DNA of 64,000 bases from Companilactobacillus bobalius (GTDB lineage: Bacteria; Bacillota; Bacilli; Lactobacillales; Lactobacillaceae). Below, piece after piece: positions 16,023-24,981 of the stretch (position 1 is the first letter of the stretch; the number at the start of each line of letters is the position of its first letter). A program made the translations under genes and the position numbers. The notes under the pieces were generated by a model. The model saw nothing but the letters and a program-made list of their open reading frames with translations, made no database searches and was not told the DNA's origin. Location: the NCBI RefSeq assembly GCF_009764355.1, contig NZ_LNUA01000032.1, forward strand, positions 124,001 through 188,000. The letters are read 5' to 3'.

Positions 16023-16738
16023 TAATTACCTAAATGTTGAATGGCATAATCTGCTTCTTCAGGTGTGAAACTTTCTCCGGCAGAAGAGGTTAGTTGATCT
16101 TTAATTGCATCAGGTGACATACTCATGTCATCTTGATATGATTTAGCTTTCTTCAAGGCGTTTCTATTGTAATCTGTTTTTAAATTATCGACAGCATATT
16201 GTGCTTCTTCAGCTGTAAATTTTTCACCAGCATCGGCTGACAATTGATCATAAATTGCTTGTTTGGATAAATATTGTGTATCAGAATAATCTTTGGCCTT
16301 TTTAAGAGCGTTCTGATTAAAATCGGCTTTCAAATTATTCATTGCATATTGAGCAGCTTCTTCACTAAATCCTTCTCCAGAAGAAGAGGTTAATTGATCG
16401 TAAATTCCTGCTTTAGACATATTCATCGTTGATGAATAACTTTGTGCTTTTATTAGAGCATTTTTGTATTCTGTAGGAACAGATGGTTCATCGTTGCTCT
16501 TTTCTTCCTTACTGGTAGAAGTTTTTTCGCTAGCTAAGGAAGTGGATTTGCTTTTATTTGAAGTCTTTGTTGGTTTTAAAACTTTTTCTTCCTTTTGTCC
16601 CTTGTCAGAATTTGAGCTGGCTTTTTCCTTAGAAGATCCACCTTTGGGTATGATAATTGCTATAAAAATTACTACTATGATCCAAAACCAACCCTTTTTA
16701 TAGAATGGTTTTCTATGCATCTGTCTTCTTGTACGCAA
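16022..16738 (-). CDS. Ltp-like membrane-anchored surface protein (candidate superinfection exclusion)
   Basis: The 238-residue protein has a basic start, a single membrane helix (about residues 15-33), a Ser/Lys-rich linker to ~90, and three ~48-residue helical repeats. Each repeat contains ALKKAK.Y, an (I/A)YDQLSA or IKDQLTS segment and EEAQYA. These match the Ltp family repeats (host cell surface-exposed lipoprotein). Ltp of streptococcal temperate phage TP-J34 blocks phage DNA injection. There is no lipobox Cys, so anchoring is by the helix. The position near the prophage end is consistent with phage or host defence, but the role is inferred. A cre-like palindrome lies 59 nt upstream. Confidence 0.8.
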   Translation of the reverse strand: MRTRRQMHRKPFYKKGWFWIIVVIFIAIIIPKGGSSKEKASSNSDKGQKEEKVLKPTKTSNKSKSTSLASEKTSTSKEEKSNDEPSVPTEYKNALIKAQSYSSTMNMSKAGIYDQLTSSSGEGFSEEAAQYAMNNLKADFNQNALKKAKDYSDTQYLSKQAIYDQLSADAGEKFTAEEAQYAVDNLKTDYNRNALKKAKSYQDDMSMSPDAIKDQLTSSAGESFTPEEADYAIQHLGN

Positions 16739-16796
16739 AATAATCCCCCCTAAGTAATATTTTCAATTAAAGTATATCATAATATAAGGCTTTAAA

Positions 16797-16810
16797 TGTT
16801 AACGCTAACA
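16797..16810. promoter_or_regulatory. Putative cre (CcpA) site within a perfect inverted repeat
   Basis: TGTTAACGCTAACA fits the degenerate catabolite-responsive consensus TGWNANCGNTNWCA. It is the centre of a 10-bp-arm inverted repeat (16792-16815, arms TTAAATGTTA / TAACATTTAA). It lies upstream of the Ltp-like gene on the minus strand and may control it. Confidence 0.5.
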
Positions 16811-16947
16811 TTTAATGAGAGAGCTATTATTAACTTTTAATCTCCTTAAAATAGGTGTAATTAATTTCTAAATAACCACTCATAATTCCTTTTGAATGTG
16901 TTACATTATTTAATGGAGTGAAATAAATATTTTTGTGAGGTGAATCA

Positions 16948-17274
16948 ATGGATAAGAACGAGATATTGGTAACTACAACTGAGCATATTCCAGGACATGA
17001 ATACGAAATTATTGGTGAAGTTTTCGGATTGACTACTCAATCAAAGAACGTCGTTAAGAATATCGGTGCTGGATTCAAAAACGTCGTTGGTGGCGAAATT
17101 AAAGCTTACACTGAACTACTAACAGAAGCTCGTGATATTGCAATTAGTCGTTTGCGACAAAATGCAGTTGATATGGGTGCTGATGCTGTAGTCATGATGC
17201 GTTTTGATTCCGATTCTATCAGGGCTGATATGGAAACAGTTGCAGCATATGGTACCGCAGTAAAATTTAAGTAA
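16948..17274 (+). CDS. YbjQ/UPF0145 family protein
   Basis: A 108-residue cytoplasmic protein with the family signature: [14 protein letters not shown] near the start, [11 protein letters not shown] in the middle and [12 protein letters not shown] near the end. The family forms pentameric rings and was once called heavy-metal-binding; the true role is unclear. Its Shine-Dalgarno is GTGAGGTGA. The dipeptidase gene follows after 9 nt, so the two probably form an operon. Confidence 0.85.
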   Translation: MDKNEILVTTTEHIPGHEYEIIGEVFGLTTQSKNVVKNIGAGFKNVVGGEIKAYTELLTEARDIAISRLRQNAVDMGADAVVMMRFDSDSIRADMETVAAYGTAVKFK

Positions 17275-17283
17275 GGTGATTTG

Positions 17284-18714
17284 ATGGCATTAGAGTATAA
17301 CAAGAGTTCTTTATCTGCATGTACCAGTATTTTGATTGGTAAGGGTGCAACTGTCGATGGTTCTACTATTATTGGTAGAAACGAGGATGCAAAAGCATCT
17401 TGGCCTAAACATTTTGTGATTCATGAACATAAAGAATTTACTGAGCAACAAAAATTTGTTTCTCAAGCCAATGATTTTCAAATGGACTTACCTAAGATTC
17501 GCAGTAAATATTCCGCTACTCCTGAATGGACCTCAAAAGAGGGACTATTCGAAGAGGATGGCTTTAATGAATACGGAGTTGGAATGAGTGCTACCGAAAG
17601 TGCTTATTCTAACCAACGTGTTTTAGGTGCAGATCCTCTTGAAATAAATGGTATTGGTGAGGAAGCTATGATTACAGTAGTTTTACCTTACATCAAGACG
17701 GCTAAAGAAGGTGTCTTGCGTTTAGGTGAAATTATTGAAAAATACGGAACTTGTGAAACTAACGGAGTCCTTTTCTCTGACAAAGATGAGGTTTGGTATT
17801 TCGAAAGTGGATCAGGTCACTATTGGGTAGCACAGCGCATTCCCGACGATAGCTACGCTGTGGTAGCCAACCAATTAGCAATTCAAGAGATTGACTTTGA
17901 CGATGAAAAGAATTTCTTATATCACAAGGATATTCAAAAATTTGTTTCTGACAATCACTTGAATGCTAAACCAGATACGTTCAATTTTAGAGAAATTTTT
18001 GGAACGCATACTTTATCCGATGAGATTTATAGTACGCCACGGGTTTGGTGGGGCCAACAAGAGTTTTCTGGTAAGACGGATGAAAGTCCTGAAAGTGAAA
18101 ACTTGTCTTTTATCAAAAAGGCTAATCGTTTATTGAGTGTCGATGATGCTCAAGATTACTTGGCTTCACATTTCCAAAAGACGCCTTATGATCCATTGAA
18201 TGAGTCAAAGGATAACAAACGTTTCCGTCCAATTAGTTTGGCTAAAACACAAGAGTCACATGTCTTACAAGTAAGACCTAATATGGCTCCTGAAATTGCT
18301 TGTGTGCACTGGTTAGCCATGGGTGTAGCTTCACAAAGTATCTATGTTCCTTTCTATATGGGAATGACAGATACTCCTGAAGAATACAAACTTGGAGAAC
18401 TACCATACGACAGTAAGTCAGCTTATTGGACCTACAAATTGGCTGGAGTTTTACTAGACAGTCATTACAAAGAACTTGGAAAAATGTTCCAAGACAAGCA
18501 AGAGGCTATCAATATCACGTTACGTAAAAAGTTGCATGATTTTGATGAGCAAGCTTCAAGCAAAGATGATGAGGAATTACCTAATTATTTAACAAAAGCT
18601 TCATTTGAAATGGCAAAACTTTCAATTGATGGTTATAAAGAGCTAATCGCTCAATTAATTACGGACTCGACTGATTTTTCACCTCTTAACTTCAAGACAG
18701 ATATGAATTTGTAA
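17284..18714 (+). CDS. pepD: C69 family dipeptidase (PepD-like)
   Basis: A 476-residue N-terminal-nucleophile dipeptidase. The segment SACTSILIGKGATVDG carries the conserved Cys exposed by autoprocessing, followed by STIIGRNEDA. The MALEYNKSSL stretch is the expected short propeptide. Such enzymes hydrolyse a broad range of dipeptides in lactic acid bacteria. ATG 17284 is preferred over the TTG at 17281 because of the spacing from AAGGTGA. It precedes an amino-acid permease gene, consistent with peptide/amino-acid metabolism. Confidence 0.88.
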   Translation: MALEYNKSSLSACTSILIGKGATVDGSTIIGRNEDAKASWPKHFVIHEHKEFTEQQKFVSQANDFQMDLPKIRSKYSATPEWTSKEGLFEEDGFNEYGVGMSATESAYSNQRVLGADPLEINGIGEEAMITVVLPYIKTAKEGVLRLGEIIEKYGTCETNGVLFSDKDEVWYFESGSGHYWVAQRIPDDSYAVVANQLAIQEIDFDDEKNFLYHKDIQKFVSDNHLNAKPDTFNFREIFGTHTLSDEIYSTPRVWWGQQEFSGKTDESPESENLSFIKKANRLLSVDDAQDYLASHFQKTPYDPLNESKDNKRFRPISLAKTQESHVLQVRPNMAPEIACVHWLAMGVASQSIYVPFYMGMTDTPEEYKLGELPYDSKSAYWTYKLAGVLLDSHYKELGKMFQDKQEAINITLRKKLHDFDEQASSKDDEELPNYLTKASFEMAKLSIDGYKELIAQLITDSTDFSPLNFKTDMNL

Positions 18715-18753
18715 AAATTTGTACATTGAAAATTAAATGAGGGGTTTTATAAA

Positions 18754-20283
18754 ATGAATGATGGCAATTCGCCGAAAAAAACAATCACATTATTTGGATT
18801 AATAATGATGATTTTCACGGCAATCTTTGGATTCGCTAATACTACTGTTGCTTACGAGCAAATGGGATTGGCAAGTATTATTTGGTACATTTTCGCTGCA
18901 CTTCTATTCTTCCTACCTGTAGGATTCATGGTAGCTGAATATGGTGCCGCCTTTAATGAAGCAAAGGGTGGAATTTATTCCTGGATCGAAGGAGCCGTTG
19001 GTGCAAAATGGGCATTCATCGGTACCTTTATGTGGTTAGCTTCATGGGAAGTTTGGCTAGTGTCAACTTCTTCAAAAGTTTGGATTCCACTTTCAACAAT
19101 GTTTGCAGGACATGATGCCACACAAACATGGGGATTATTTGGATTAAGTGCTACACAAGTTATTGGTATTCTAGCTGTTCTTTGGATCGTATTTGTTACA
19201 TACACAGCTTCACAAGGTATTGATAAAATTTCCAAGATTTCTAATTTTGGTGGAATTATGACAATTGCCTTACAAGTTATTTTCTTTGTTCTAAGTTTGG
19301 CAGTTTTGTTTATGTCAGGATTCCACACAGCTGAACCTATCAATGGTTTAGACACATTTATCCATTCTGCTAATCCTGCATTTGCTTCACCACTAGGGAT
19401 GGTTTCCTTTATCGTTTATGCAATCTTTGCATACGGTGGTTTGGAATCCGTTGGTGGTGTTACTGATAGTATGAAGAATCCTAAGAAGGATTTCCCACGT
19501 GGTGTTTTAATTGCGGCCGTTATTATGGCTTTAGTTTACTCATTAACTATTTTCTGTTGGTCAATGAGTACTAACTGGAACGCCGTTATTGCTAAAGGTA
19601 ATGTTAACTTAGGTAATATTACTTACGTTATGATGAGTAATCTTGGTTACCAATTTGGTAGTCATATTGGTTTAGGTAGTGCCGCTGCCATCGCCTTAGG
19701 TGAATGGTTAGCTAGGTTTACCGGTTTCGATATGTTTGTTCTTTACATGGGTGCTTTCTTTGTTTTGATTTATTCACCATTGAAGTCATTCATCTTGGGT
19801 ACACCAAAGGATTTGTGGCCTTCAAAAGTTACAAAGCTAAATAAACATGGTATGCCTGCTTATGCAATGTGGATTCAAGCCGCTGTTGTTATCGTCCTTA
19901 TCTTAATCGTTGATATGGGTGGTAAGAATGCTAAAGCACTTTATAATGTTTTGACATTGATGGCTAATGTTTCTACAACCGTTCCATACTTATTCTTAGT
20001 TGGTGCATATCCATTCTTTAATATGAATAAGAATATTGAAAAACCATATTTCTTCTATAAGAATAAAAAAGCTATGTGGACTGTGACAACAGTTGTCTTC
20101 TTAGTTTTGGCTTTTGCCATTATCTTTACATTGCTCCAACCAATTATGGAAGGCGCATATACAGATGCTCTTTGGACAATTATTGGACCAGTTGTCTTCG
20201 GTCTAGTTGGATTTACGCTTTACTATAGATATGAACATAAGTCTAAAGGTAAAGTCACTGATACAGCTGACGCAACCGATTAA
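18754..20283 (+). CDS. APC-superfamily amino acid permease (glutamate/GABA antiporter-like)
   Basis: A 509-residue protein with about 12 membrane helices. It starts with the APC pattern (TLFGLIMMIFTAIFGFANT) and has a conserved helix-6 region (YAIFAYGGLESVGGV). The family transports amino acids across the cytoplasmic membrane. Overall layout fits the glutamate:GABA antiporter group, but substrate cannot be read from the sequence. It lies 39 nt after pepD with its own Shine-Dalgarno (GAGGGG) and ends in a strong terminator. Confidence 0.85.
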   Translation: MNDGNSPKKTITLFGLIMMIFTAIFGFANTTVAYEQMGLASIIWYIFAALLFFLPVGFMVAEYGAAFNEAKGGIYSWIEGAVGAKWAFIGTFMWLASWEVWLVSTSSKVWIPLSTMFAGHDATQTWGLFGLSATQVIGILAVLWIVFVTYTASQGIDKISKISNFGGIMTIALQVIFFVLSLAVLFMSGFHTAEPINGLDTFIHSANPAFASPLGMVSFIVYAIFAYGGLESVGGVTDSMKNPKKDFPRGVLIAAVIMALVYSLTIFCWSMSTNWNAVIAKGNVNLGNITYVMMSNLGYQFGSHIGLGSAAAIALGEWLARFTGFDMFVLYMGAFFVLIYSPLKSFILGTPKDLWPSKVTKLNKHGMPAYAMWIQAAVVIVLILIVDMGGKNAKALYNVLTLMANVSTTVPYLFLVGAYPFFNMNKNIEKPYFFYKNKKAMWTVTTVVFLVLAFAIIFTLLQPIMEGAYTDALWTIIGPVVFGLVGFTLYYRYEHKSKGKVTDTADATD

Positions 20284-20288
20284 AAAGT

Positions 20289-20326
20289 AATAGATCTTAT
20301 CAATTTTGATAAGGTCTATTTTTTTT
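20289..20326 (+). terminator. Intrinsic terminator of the pepD-permease unit
   Basis: A 15-bp stem (AATAGATCTTATCAA / TTGATAAGGTCTATT) and a T-run. The following gene-free stretch to 20632 holds only the WYL operator/promoter region. Confidence 0.9.
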
Positions 20327-20544
20327 GCGTAAATTTTATAAAAAAATAAATGAAGCACTGTAATTGTTATGTTATGTCATAGGCATTTGTTAGTACAAAA
20401 TGGACTTTGTTTCATTGTACTATTCCAAATAGTCTATAAATCTTGAATCATATATTAATCTTTTTGTCATTTTAAATCTCTTCAATTTTAATATATACCT
20501 ATAAAAAAGTAATCAGACCAACCTGAAGAATAAAAATATCAAAT

Positions 20545-20593
20545 ACAAAGTAAAGTGACAAAATTTGTCGTAGTTACTTTGTATAATTAGTAT
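20545..20593 (+). promoter_or_regulatory. Nested palindromic operator and promoter of the WYL regulator gene
   Basis: Two concentric inverted repeats: outer arms ACAAAGTAA (20545-20553) / TTACTTTGT (20574-20582) and inner GACAAAATTTGTC (20557-20569). A TATAAT (20582) abuts the right arm. An alternative pair is TTGTCG (20565) with TAGTAT (20588) at 17-bp spacing. The layout suggests autorepression by the WYL protein. Confidence 0.6.
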
Positions 20594-20632
20594 TAGAAGA
20601 TTGATATATATATATAAGGAGTTGCTAGGAGA

Positions 20633-21751
20633 ATGGCAAAAGAATTAGATTTATTCGTTCTACTTTTGGATTCGACAAAGCCACTAACAAATTCAGAAAT
20701 AATGATTGAGTTACAGAAAAGCAAAAAAACTACTGATAATAAAAAGAAAATCAAACCTGATTCGTTGATGCAAAAGATACGTAGACAAGAAATTCAATTG
20801 CAAAAAGTCATTGAAGAGTATGATTTCTTGGACGAAAGATTTGTTTTCTTAAAAGATATTAGAAAAGTAGGAGGCAAAGAACAATTAACATATAAAATCA
20901 ATTATAGAGGCGATATTGAGAGTGATTTAAACGGTAATCTTTTTAATATTTCACCAGAGAATCTTCCCAATCAAAAAGAAATACTAGTTCTTACAAAATT
21001 ATTAGTCGCCAACAGAGCTTTAAATAATACTGAAACTGTTGATTTATCTAATCATTTACTTAATCTTTTAGCTAATAGAGCTAAAAAGAATGTTAAAAAT
21101 ACCGTCTTGGAAGCTAAACTGAAAAAAAGTTTCATCAGTGAGAAAGATGGGAGGATAGATTTTATTTGGGAGTTAGAAAACAATATTTCAAATTACACCG
21201 AAATTGAATTTGATTATATCAACAAAGAATTTAATAATGATCCGATAATTACACGTGAAAAGATCATGCCAGTACATCTATTATTCAACAATTATTATTT
21301 CTTTCTACGTGGCTTTAACCTTGATAAGGAAGAATACAAAACCTATCGAATAGATTGGATTAAAGATAAAAAAGTCTCCGAATTAGGTAAAAATACAAAG
21401 TTATACAGAAGTATTATGGAGGATCATGAACAAATAAATCAAAAGAATATCCTAGCCTATGAGGGGGAACAAAAAACTATTACTTTTGAATACCATGGAT
21501 ATATAAATTATGTTTTAGACAAGTTTCCTAGTGCAATAGTTCTTCACAAAGATTTGAAGAAGGACAATGAATTTGATTTTCCAGTATCAGAGATTCAAAT
21601 TTCGGTTAATTATTCTGACGGAGTAAAGATGTGGTTGCTAAGTGAAGCACCTATTTTAAAAATAATTGGGCCAGAGTCCGTCAAAAATGATATGAAAAAT
21701 CTGCTGAAAAAATCATTGAATCTATACGATGAAGACAAAGATCTCCATTAA
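20633..21751 (+). CDS. WYL-domain transcriptional regulator
   Basis: A 372-residue protein. The N-terminal ~100 residues contain a winged-helix-like segment (LTNSEIMIELQKSKK), with basic helix QKIRRQEIQLQKV. The central part (about residues 185-245) fits a WYL domain: IEFDYINKEF, MPVHLLFNNYYFFLRG and YKTYRIDWI, with the usual Tyr/Arg positions. A C-terminal WCX-like extension follows. WYL regulators sense nucleotides or nucleic acid and often control phage-defence islands (for example BrxR and CapW). It has a strong Shine-Dalgarno and a palindromic operator upstream. A PD-(D/E)XK nuclease gene lies convergent downstream. Confidence 0.82.
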   Translation: MAKELDLFVLLLDSTKPLTNSEIMIELQKSKKTTDNKKKIKPDSLMQKIRRQEIQLQKVIEEYDFLDERFVFLKDIRKVGGKEQLTYKINYRGDIESDLNGNLFNISPENLPNQKEILVLTKLLVANRALNNTETVDLSNHLLNLLANRAKKNVKNTVLEAKLKKSFISEKDGRIDFIWELENNISNYTEIEFDYINKEFNNDPIITREKIMPVHLLFNNYYFFLRGFNLDKEEYKTYRIDWIKDKKVSELGKNTKLYRSIMEDHEQINQKNILAYEGEQKTITFEYHGYINYVLDKFPSAIVLHKDLKKDNEFDFPVSEIQISVNYSDGVKMWLLSEAPILKIIGPESVKNDMKNLLKKSLNLYDEDKDLH

Positions 21752-21905
21752 GGTGTATCCGCTATATGCAACTAATCCATTAAAAAGAAAAAGAGAAACA
21801 CAATGGACGATAAAAAATTTCTGTGTTTACAATGTAAAGTCAGAAAATGAAAAAGTTACTAATAGCAATACATGGTTTGACACAAAAGAATTTAATGACT
21901 GTTAG
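21729..21905 (+). CDS. Small ORF (58 aa) overlapping the end of the WYL gene
   Basis: It starts with ATG 23 nt before the WYL stop in the +1 frame. The protein has a coding-like composition (MKTKISIKVYPLYATNPLKR near the start, TWFDTKEFNDC at the end) and no membrane segment. There is no clear Shine-Dalgarno, so expression would depend on coupling. It could be a remnant of a larger gene between the regulator and nuclease. Hypothetical. Confidence 0.35.
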   Translation: MKTKISIKVYPLYATNPLKRKRETQWTIKNFCVYNVKSENEKVTNSNTWFDTKEFNDC

Positions 21906-21962
21906 TCTCTAACGGTGAAAACAACGAGACGAATGAAGTGCTTAACGATTTAAACTAGACAG

Positions 21963-22009
21963 TAAAAAACATCTCTTTCCACATTTAATGTGAAAAGGGA
22001 TGCTTTTTA
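21963..22009. terminator. Bidirectional terminator between WYL locus and nuclease
   Basis: Stem CATCTCTTTCCACAT paired with ATGTGAAAAGGGATG, flanked by an A-tract on the left and a T-tract on the right. It serves both converging transcripts. Confidence 0.8.
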
Positions 22010-22011
22010 TT

Positions 22012-23214
22012 TTAGTCATTCTTTACTAACTGTTCTTTTAATGGTTTTTCAAATTCGGTAATTTTCGCTACAAAACTGGATAAAAATTCTTCACTTGCTT
22101 TTTTCATTTCATCTGGACTCAAAGTCGACAAATCATCGATAAAGACTTTAGTACTATAGTCAGTCGTAAATTTCTTAACAATATGTTTACTCTCTGAACT
22201 AATATCATTATTAGCCCTCAATACTTTAACAAGATTTTCAGTTGCCTTATTCTCATTCGCTTTTTTTATTGAAAGTTGCAAACTAGGTGTGCTTTCAATG
22301 AGCATTTCGTAAAAATACTTTGCGCCACTCCAAGTTTTATTTTTTCCTTCAAGGTCGTCTTGTGTCATTTTATTCATATTGTCTGTCTTAAATCTAATAT
22401 ATGTTTTATTTGAAGCATCTTCAGTAAATTCAATTTCTGAGCTTTCATTACATGTCCCTTTAAGTATTTCAACAAATCTTTCTGTAGCACTTTTACTATA
22501 ATTCTTTATAAAGTCTAATGCTTCCTTATGATTCTTTAGAAATTCTCTTGCTAATTTTTCTTTTTCATCTTCAACCATTCCTGTATTCTCCCTTGTTAAT
22601 TGTAAATAATCCTCTAAGAAAAATTTGATTTTAGTATCTAATTTTTGAGTTTTTAATATTTTTTTTATGATACTTTCAACATCCCGATAAGAAAAAGCTT
22701 TCCATGATTCTATGGATGGAAGGGCACCATTTAGCGTTAAATAGACATAAACGTTTTTGGACTCCGCATATTCCTTAGTTACTATTTCTTCGTACCTTGA
22801 TAATTGTTCATCATGTTCACCACTATCAATCTTGTTTTCTATAATAAGATTAAAATTACTGTTTTCACTTCTTGCCAGGATATCAATATCCTTATATTCT
22901 CTTTTTACTGTTACATCATCAAAATCATATTTCTCAATATCACCGATTGTTTTCTTTAAAGAAGGATATTTGGAAACGAGTCGCTCCATAAAGTATTTCA
23001 TAAAGATTCCATGCAATTCATGTGATTCATTGGCTCTCAACAGCCAAGCCAACAAATTACTATGTTTTATCTCAAACCTTTGCATTTCTACTAAACGAAA
23101 GAAATTTCGAGAATTATCATTTTCTTTTAAAAAATCATCATATTTCTTTTCCCAATCTTGATCGAGCTTCAACAGTGATTCTTCCATTGTGTTACCTTTG
23201 ACAACTTTATCCAT
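22012..23214 (-). CDS. PD-(D/E)XK nuclease superfamily protein (PDDEXK_4-like)
   Basis: A 400-residue cytoplasmic protein. Early motifs are FEIKHSNLLAWLLRANESHE. The core shows DIDILARSE, FNLIIENKIDSGEHDEQLSRY and a helix with Tyr/Glu residues, the Asp...Glu-x-Lys arrangement of the PD-(D/E)XK fold found in a family associated with phage or DNA defence. Residues 210-400 are a helical region without recognised motifs. The second of two adjacent ATGs (23214) is better spaced from the AGGGGG ribosome-binding site than 23217. It is monocistronic and convergent with a WYL regulator. Nuclease activity is inferred from motifs. Confidence 0.78.
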   Translation of the reverse strand: MDKVVKGNTMEESLLKLDQDWEKKYDDFLKENDNSRNFFRLVEMQRFEIKHSNLLAWLLRANESHELHGIFMKYFMERLVSKYPSLKKTIGDIEKYDFDDVTVKREYKDIDILARSENSNFNLIIENKIDSGEHDEQLSRYEEIVTKEYAESKNVYVYLTLNGALPSIESWKAFSYRDVESIIKKILKTQKLDTKIKFFLEDYLQLTRENTGMVEDEKEKLAREFLKNHKEALDFIKNYSKSATERFVEILKGTCNESSEIEFTEDASNKTYIRFKTDNMNKMTQDDLEGKNKTWSGAKYFYEMLIESTPSLQLSIKKANENKATENLVKVLRANNDISSESKHIVKKFTTDYSTKVFIDDLSTLSPDEMKKASEEFLSSFVAKITEFEKPLKEQLVKND

Positions 23215-23405
23215 CATATTCCCCCTACAAAATTTATATTCTTTTAATACAATTCAAGGATATATTACAATTAGTGGGCGACAAAAAAATGTCGTTTTTC
23301 CTAGTTCCTCAAAAAAATTAATCTCAATATCCAGTTTTTTCTTCACACATAAAAAGGCATCCCTCGTAGCTCATTTTAAAGGTTTGTCTTTTTAAATTAT
23401 TTGCA

Positions 23406-23443
23406 TTTTGCACCTATTGGTGTTATTTTAATTAAGTGCAAAA
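23406..23443. promoter_or_regulatory. Inverted repeats upstream of the alcohol dehydrogenase/MarR unit
   Basis: TTTTGCAC (23406-23413) and GTGCAAAA (23436-23443) form a perfect inverted pair enclosing a small CACC-TATT-GGTG palindrome. It is a plausible operator for the MarR-type protein encoded at 24447. The divergent intergenic stretch 23215-23493 otherwise shows only AT-rich promoter-like DNA and a short GCGACA hairpin. Confidence 0.45.
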
Positions 23444-23493
23444 CACACATAATATATTGAATATAAATTTAAAAATAAAGAGGTAATTAATTT

Positions 23494-24447
23494 ATGAAAG
23501 CAGCAATCGTTACAGAAAAAGGAACTACACCAGTTTATTCAACATTCGAAGAACCAAAGTCTAAAGAGAAAAATGTACTTGTAAATGTTAAGGCATCAGC
23601 TTTAAGTAATTTAACTAAAATGAGAGCTCTAGGAAATCATTATTCAGCCGATCATGTTTATCCAAATGTAGCTGGGACAGATGGAGTAGGTGAGGTTGAT
23701 GGAAAAAGAGTTTATTTCTTAGCTACTAATGCACCTTTCGGGACCTTAGCGGAACAATGAATCACTTAATAGAGGCTGATGGTGGCTCTACCGGATGGAT
23801 TTGTTGATGTAATTATGTATTACTAAATTCTTGTTCTTCATCCGAATGAACATTATTTGGTTAGTCGAGCACATTCTCCTGATTGGATGCGGACACTTGA
23901 TGCACAGCAAAGCTACTATCATTCGTATGCTGGTTAACGATAAAAATATCATTTAGGATCATTGCTGAAGTGAAAAACCGGAAGAAATGCAACGAAGTTG
24001 GTCAAACTAGAAGCTGATAAAGCAGTTGCATTTGATATGGACAAACCTGATAAAACTAATCAATTAACAAATGATTTGGCAGAAGTATTTAAAGATGGTG
24101 TTGACGTTGTATTGGATTATCTTTGGGGAGATAGTGCGTTGGCTATTATGACAGATATAATATTATTGCATATTTTGGGTTTCTTCCAACAAACTTATTA
24201 TATTACAACTTATAGATAAAAGTACGTTTATATAAAAAATAAATAAAATAATAGATATTATACTTATAATCAGTAAAATTGTGTTAAGGAATCCTCAATG
24301 TCGGAGCTACTTTCGGCTATCAATGGTGTATTTAATTGGGCCGCAGAAGAAAAAATTGAGATGCCGGTGAATGAATTCAAACTAGAAGATATAGAACAAG
24401 CTTGGCAAGCACCTTTGAACCCTCGTGCAGTGGTGGTGATGAAATAA
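23494..24447 (+). pseudogene. Zinc-type alcohol dehydrogenase/quinone oxidoreductase family gene, disrupted by two scrambled blocks
   Basis: The start (MKAAIVTEKGTTPVYSTF) and end (MPVNEFKLEDIEQAWQAPLN) are those of an MDR-superfamily NAD(P)H-dependent oxidoreductase. The island LEADKAVAFDMDKPDKTNQL survives between two scrambled blocks (~23755-23997 and ~24165-24297). All three surviving pieces share one reading frame, and the total length (317 codons) is normal, so the blocks replaced sequence without indels. The first block removes the nucleotide-binding Gly motif. The stop overlaps the MarR start (TAATG). As written it cannot be expressed. Confidence 0.75.
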
Positions 24448-24881
24448 TGGATAATCAATTAATTGAGTCATTGGTAAGTATCGTTTCATTTTTTAATCGG
24501 ACTGACCGTGATCAGGCTTTTATCAAACAAGCTGGAGTCGATTTAGAAGCAGTATCATTTAACAATAATCCGACTATCGGTCGTATGCAACCAACGAATG
24601 TCTCTGATTTAGCTAATCTTTTAGGCAAAAGTCACTCTAGTGTTAGTCGACAAATCGATAAATTGGAACGAAAACAACTGGTTACCACTAAAGATGGAGA
24701 ACAAGATGCTCGAGTACGTTCGATTGTTTTGTCAGAATCTGGAGAAAAATTGAAAAAGATTTTAGATCAAACCAGAGTTGAAATGATTGATTCAGCTTTA
24801 AAGGATTGGTCTGAAGACGAAAAAAGAGCCTTGTTAGATAATTTAGATCATCTAGCCAAGACTTTAAAAGAAATTAAATAA
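24447..24881 (+). CDS. MarR family transcriptional regulator
   Basis: A 144-residue winged-helix protein. The recognition region LANLLGKSHSSVSRQIDKLE is followed by a wing (VTTKDGEQDARVRSIVLSES) and a C-terminal dimerisation helix, the standard MarR layout. The start overlaps the stop of the alcohol dehydrogenase gene, so I prefer it over an upstream in-frame codon at 24402. It probably represses its own operon through the inverted repeats near 23406-23443. Confidence 0.85.
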   Translation: MDNQLIESLVSIVSFFNRTDRDQAFIKQAGVDLEAVSFNNNPTIGRMQPTNVSDLANLLGKSHSSVSRQIDKLERKQLVTTKDGEQDARVRSIVLSESGEKLKKILDQTRVEMIDSALKDWSEDEKRALLDNLDHLAKTLKEIK

Positions 24882-24913
24882 AATTTCAAAAAATAATTAG
24901 TAGAACACGTGAA

Positions 24914-24941
24914 TTGTCATATAGTGTCATCCGCATATGCT
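24914..24941 (+). promoter_or_regulatory. Promoter of SLAP protein gene 1 (shared signature)
   Basis: -35 TTGTCA, 16-bp spacer, -10 TATGCT. The spacer contains ATAGTGTCAT, repeating the GTCAT of the -35 region. A near-identical arrangement precedes the paralogue at 26981. Confidence 0.55.
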
Positions 24942-24981
24942 AATCTTTCATCGTAAACAAAATGTTATGGAGGATGAGATT

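Noticed and set aside
18975..19355. Minus-strand 126-codon ORF opposite the permease
   Set aside because: It is the shadow of a membrane protein gene with a good forward frame and has no ribosome-binding site.
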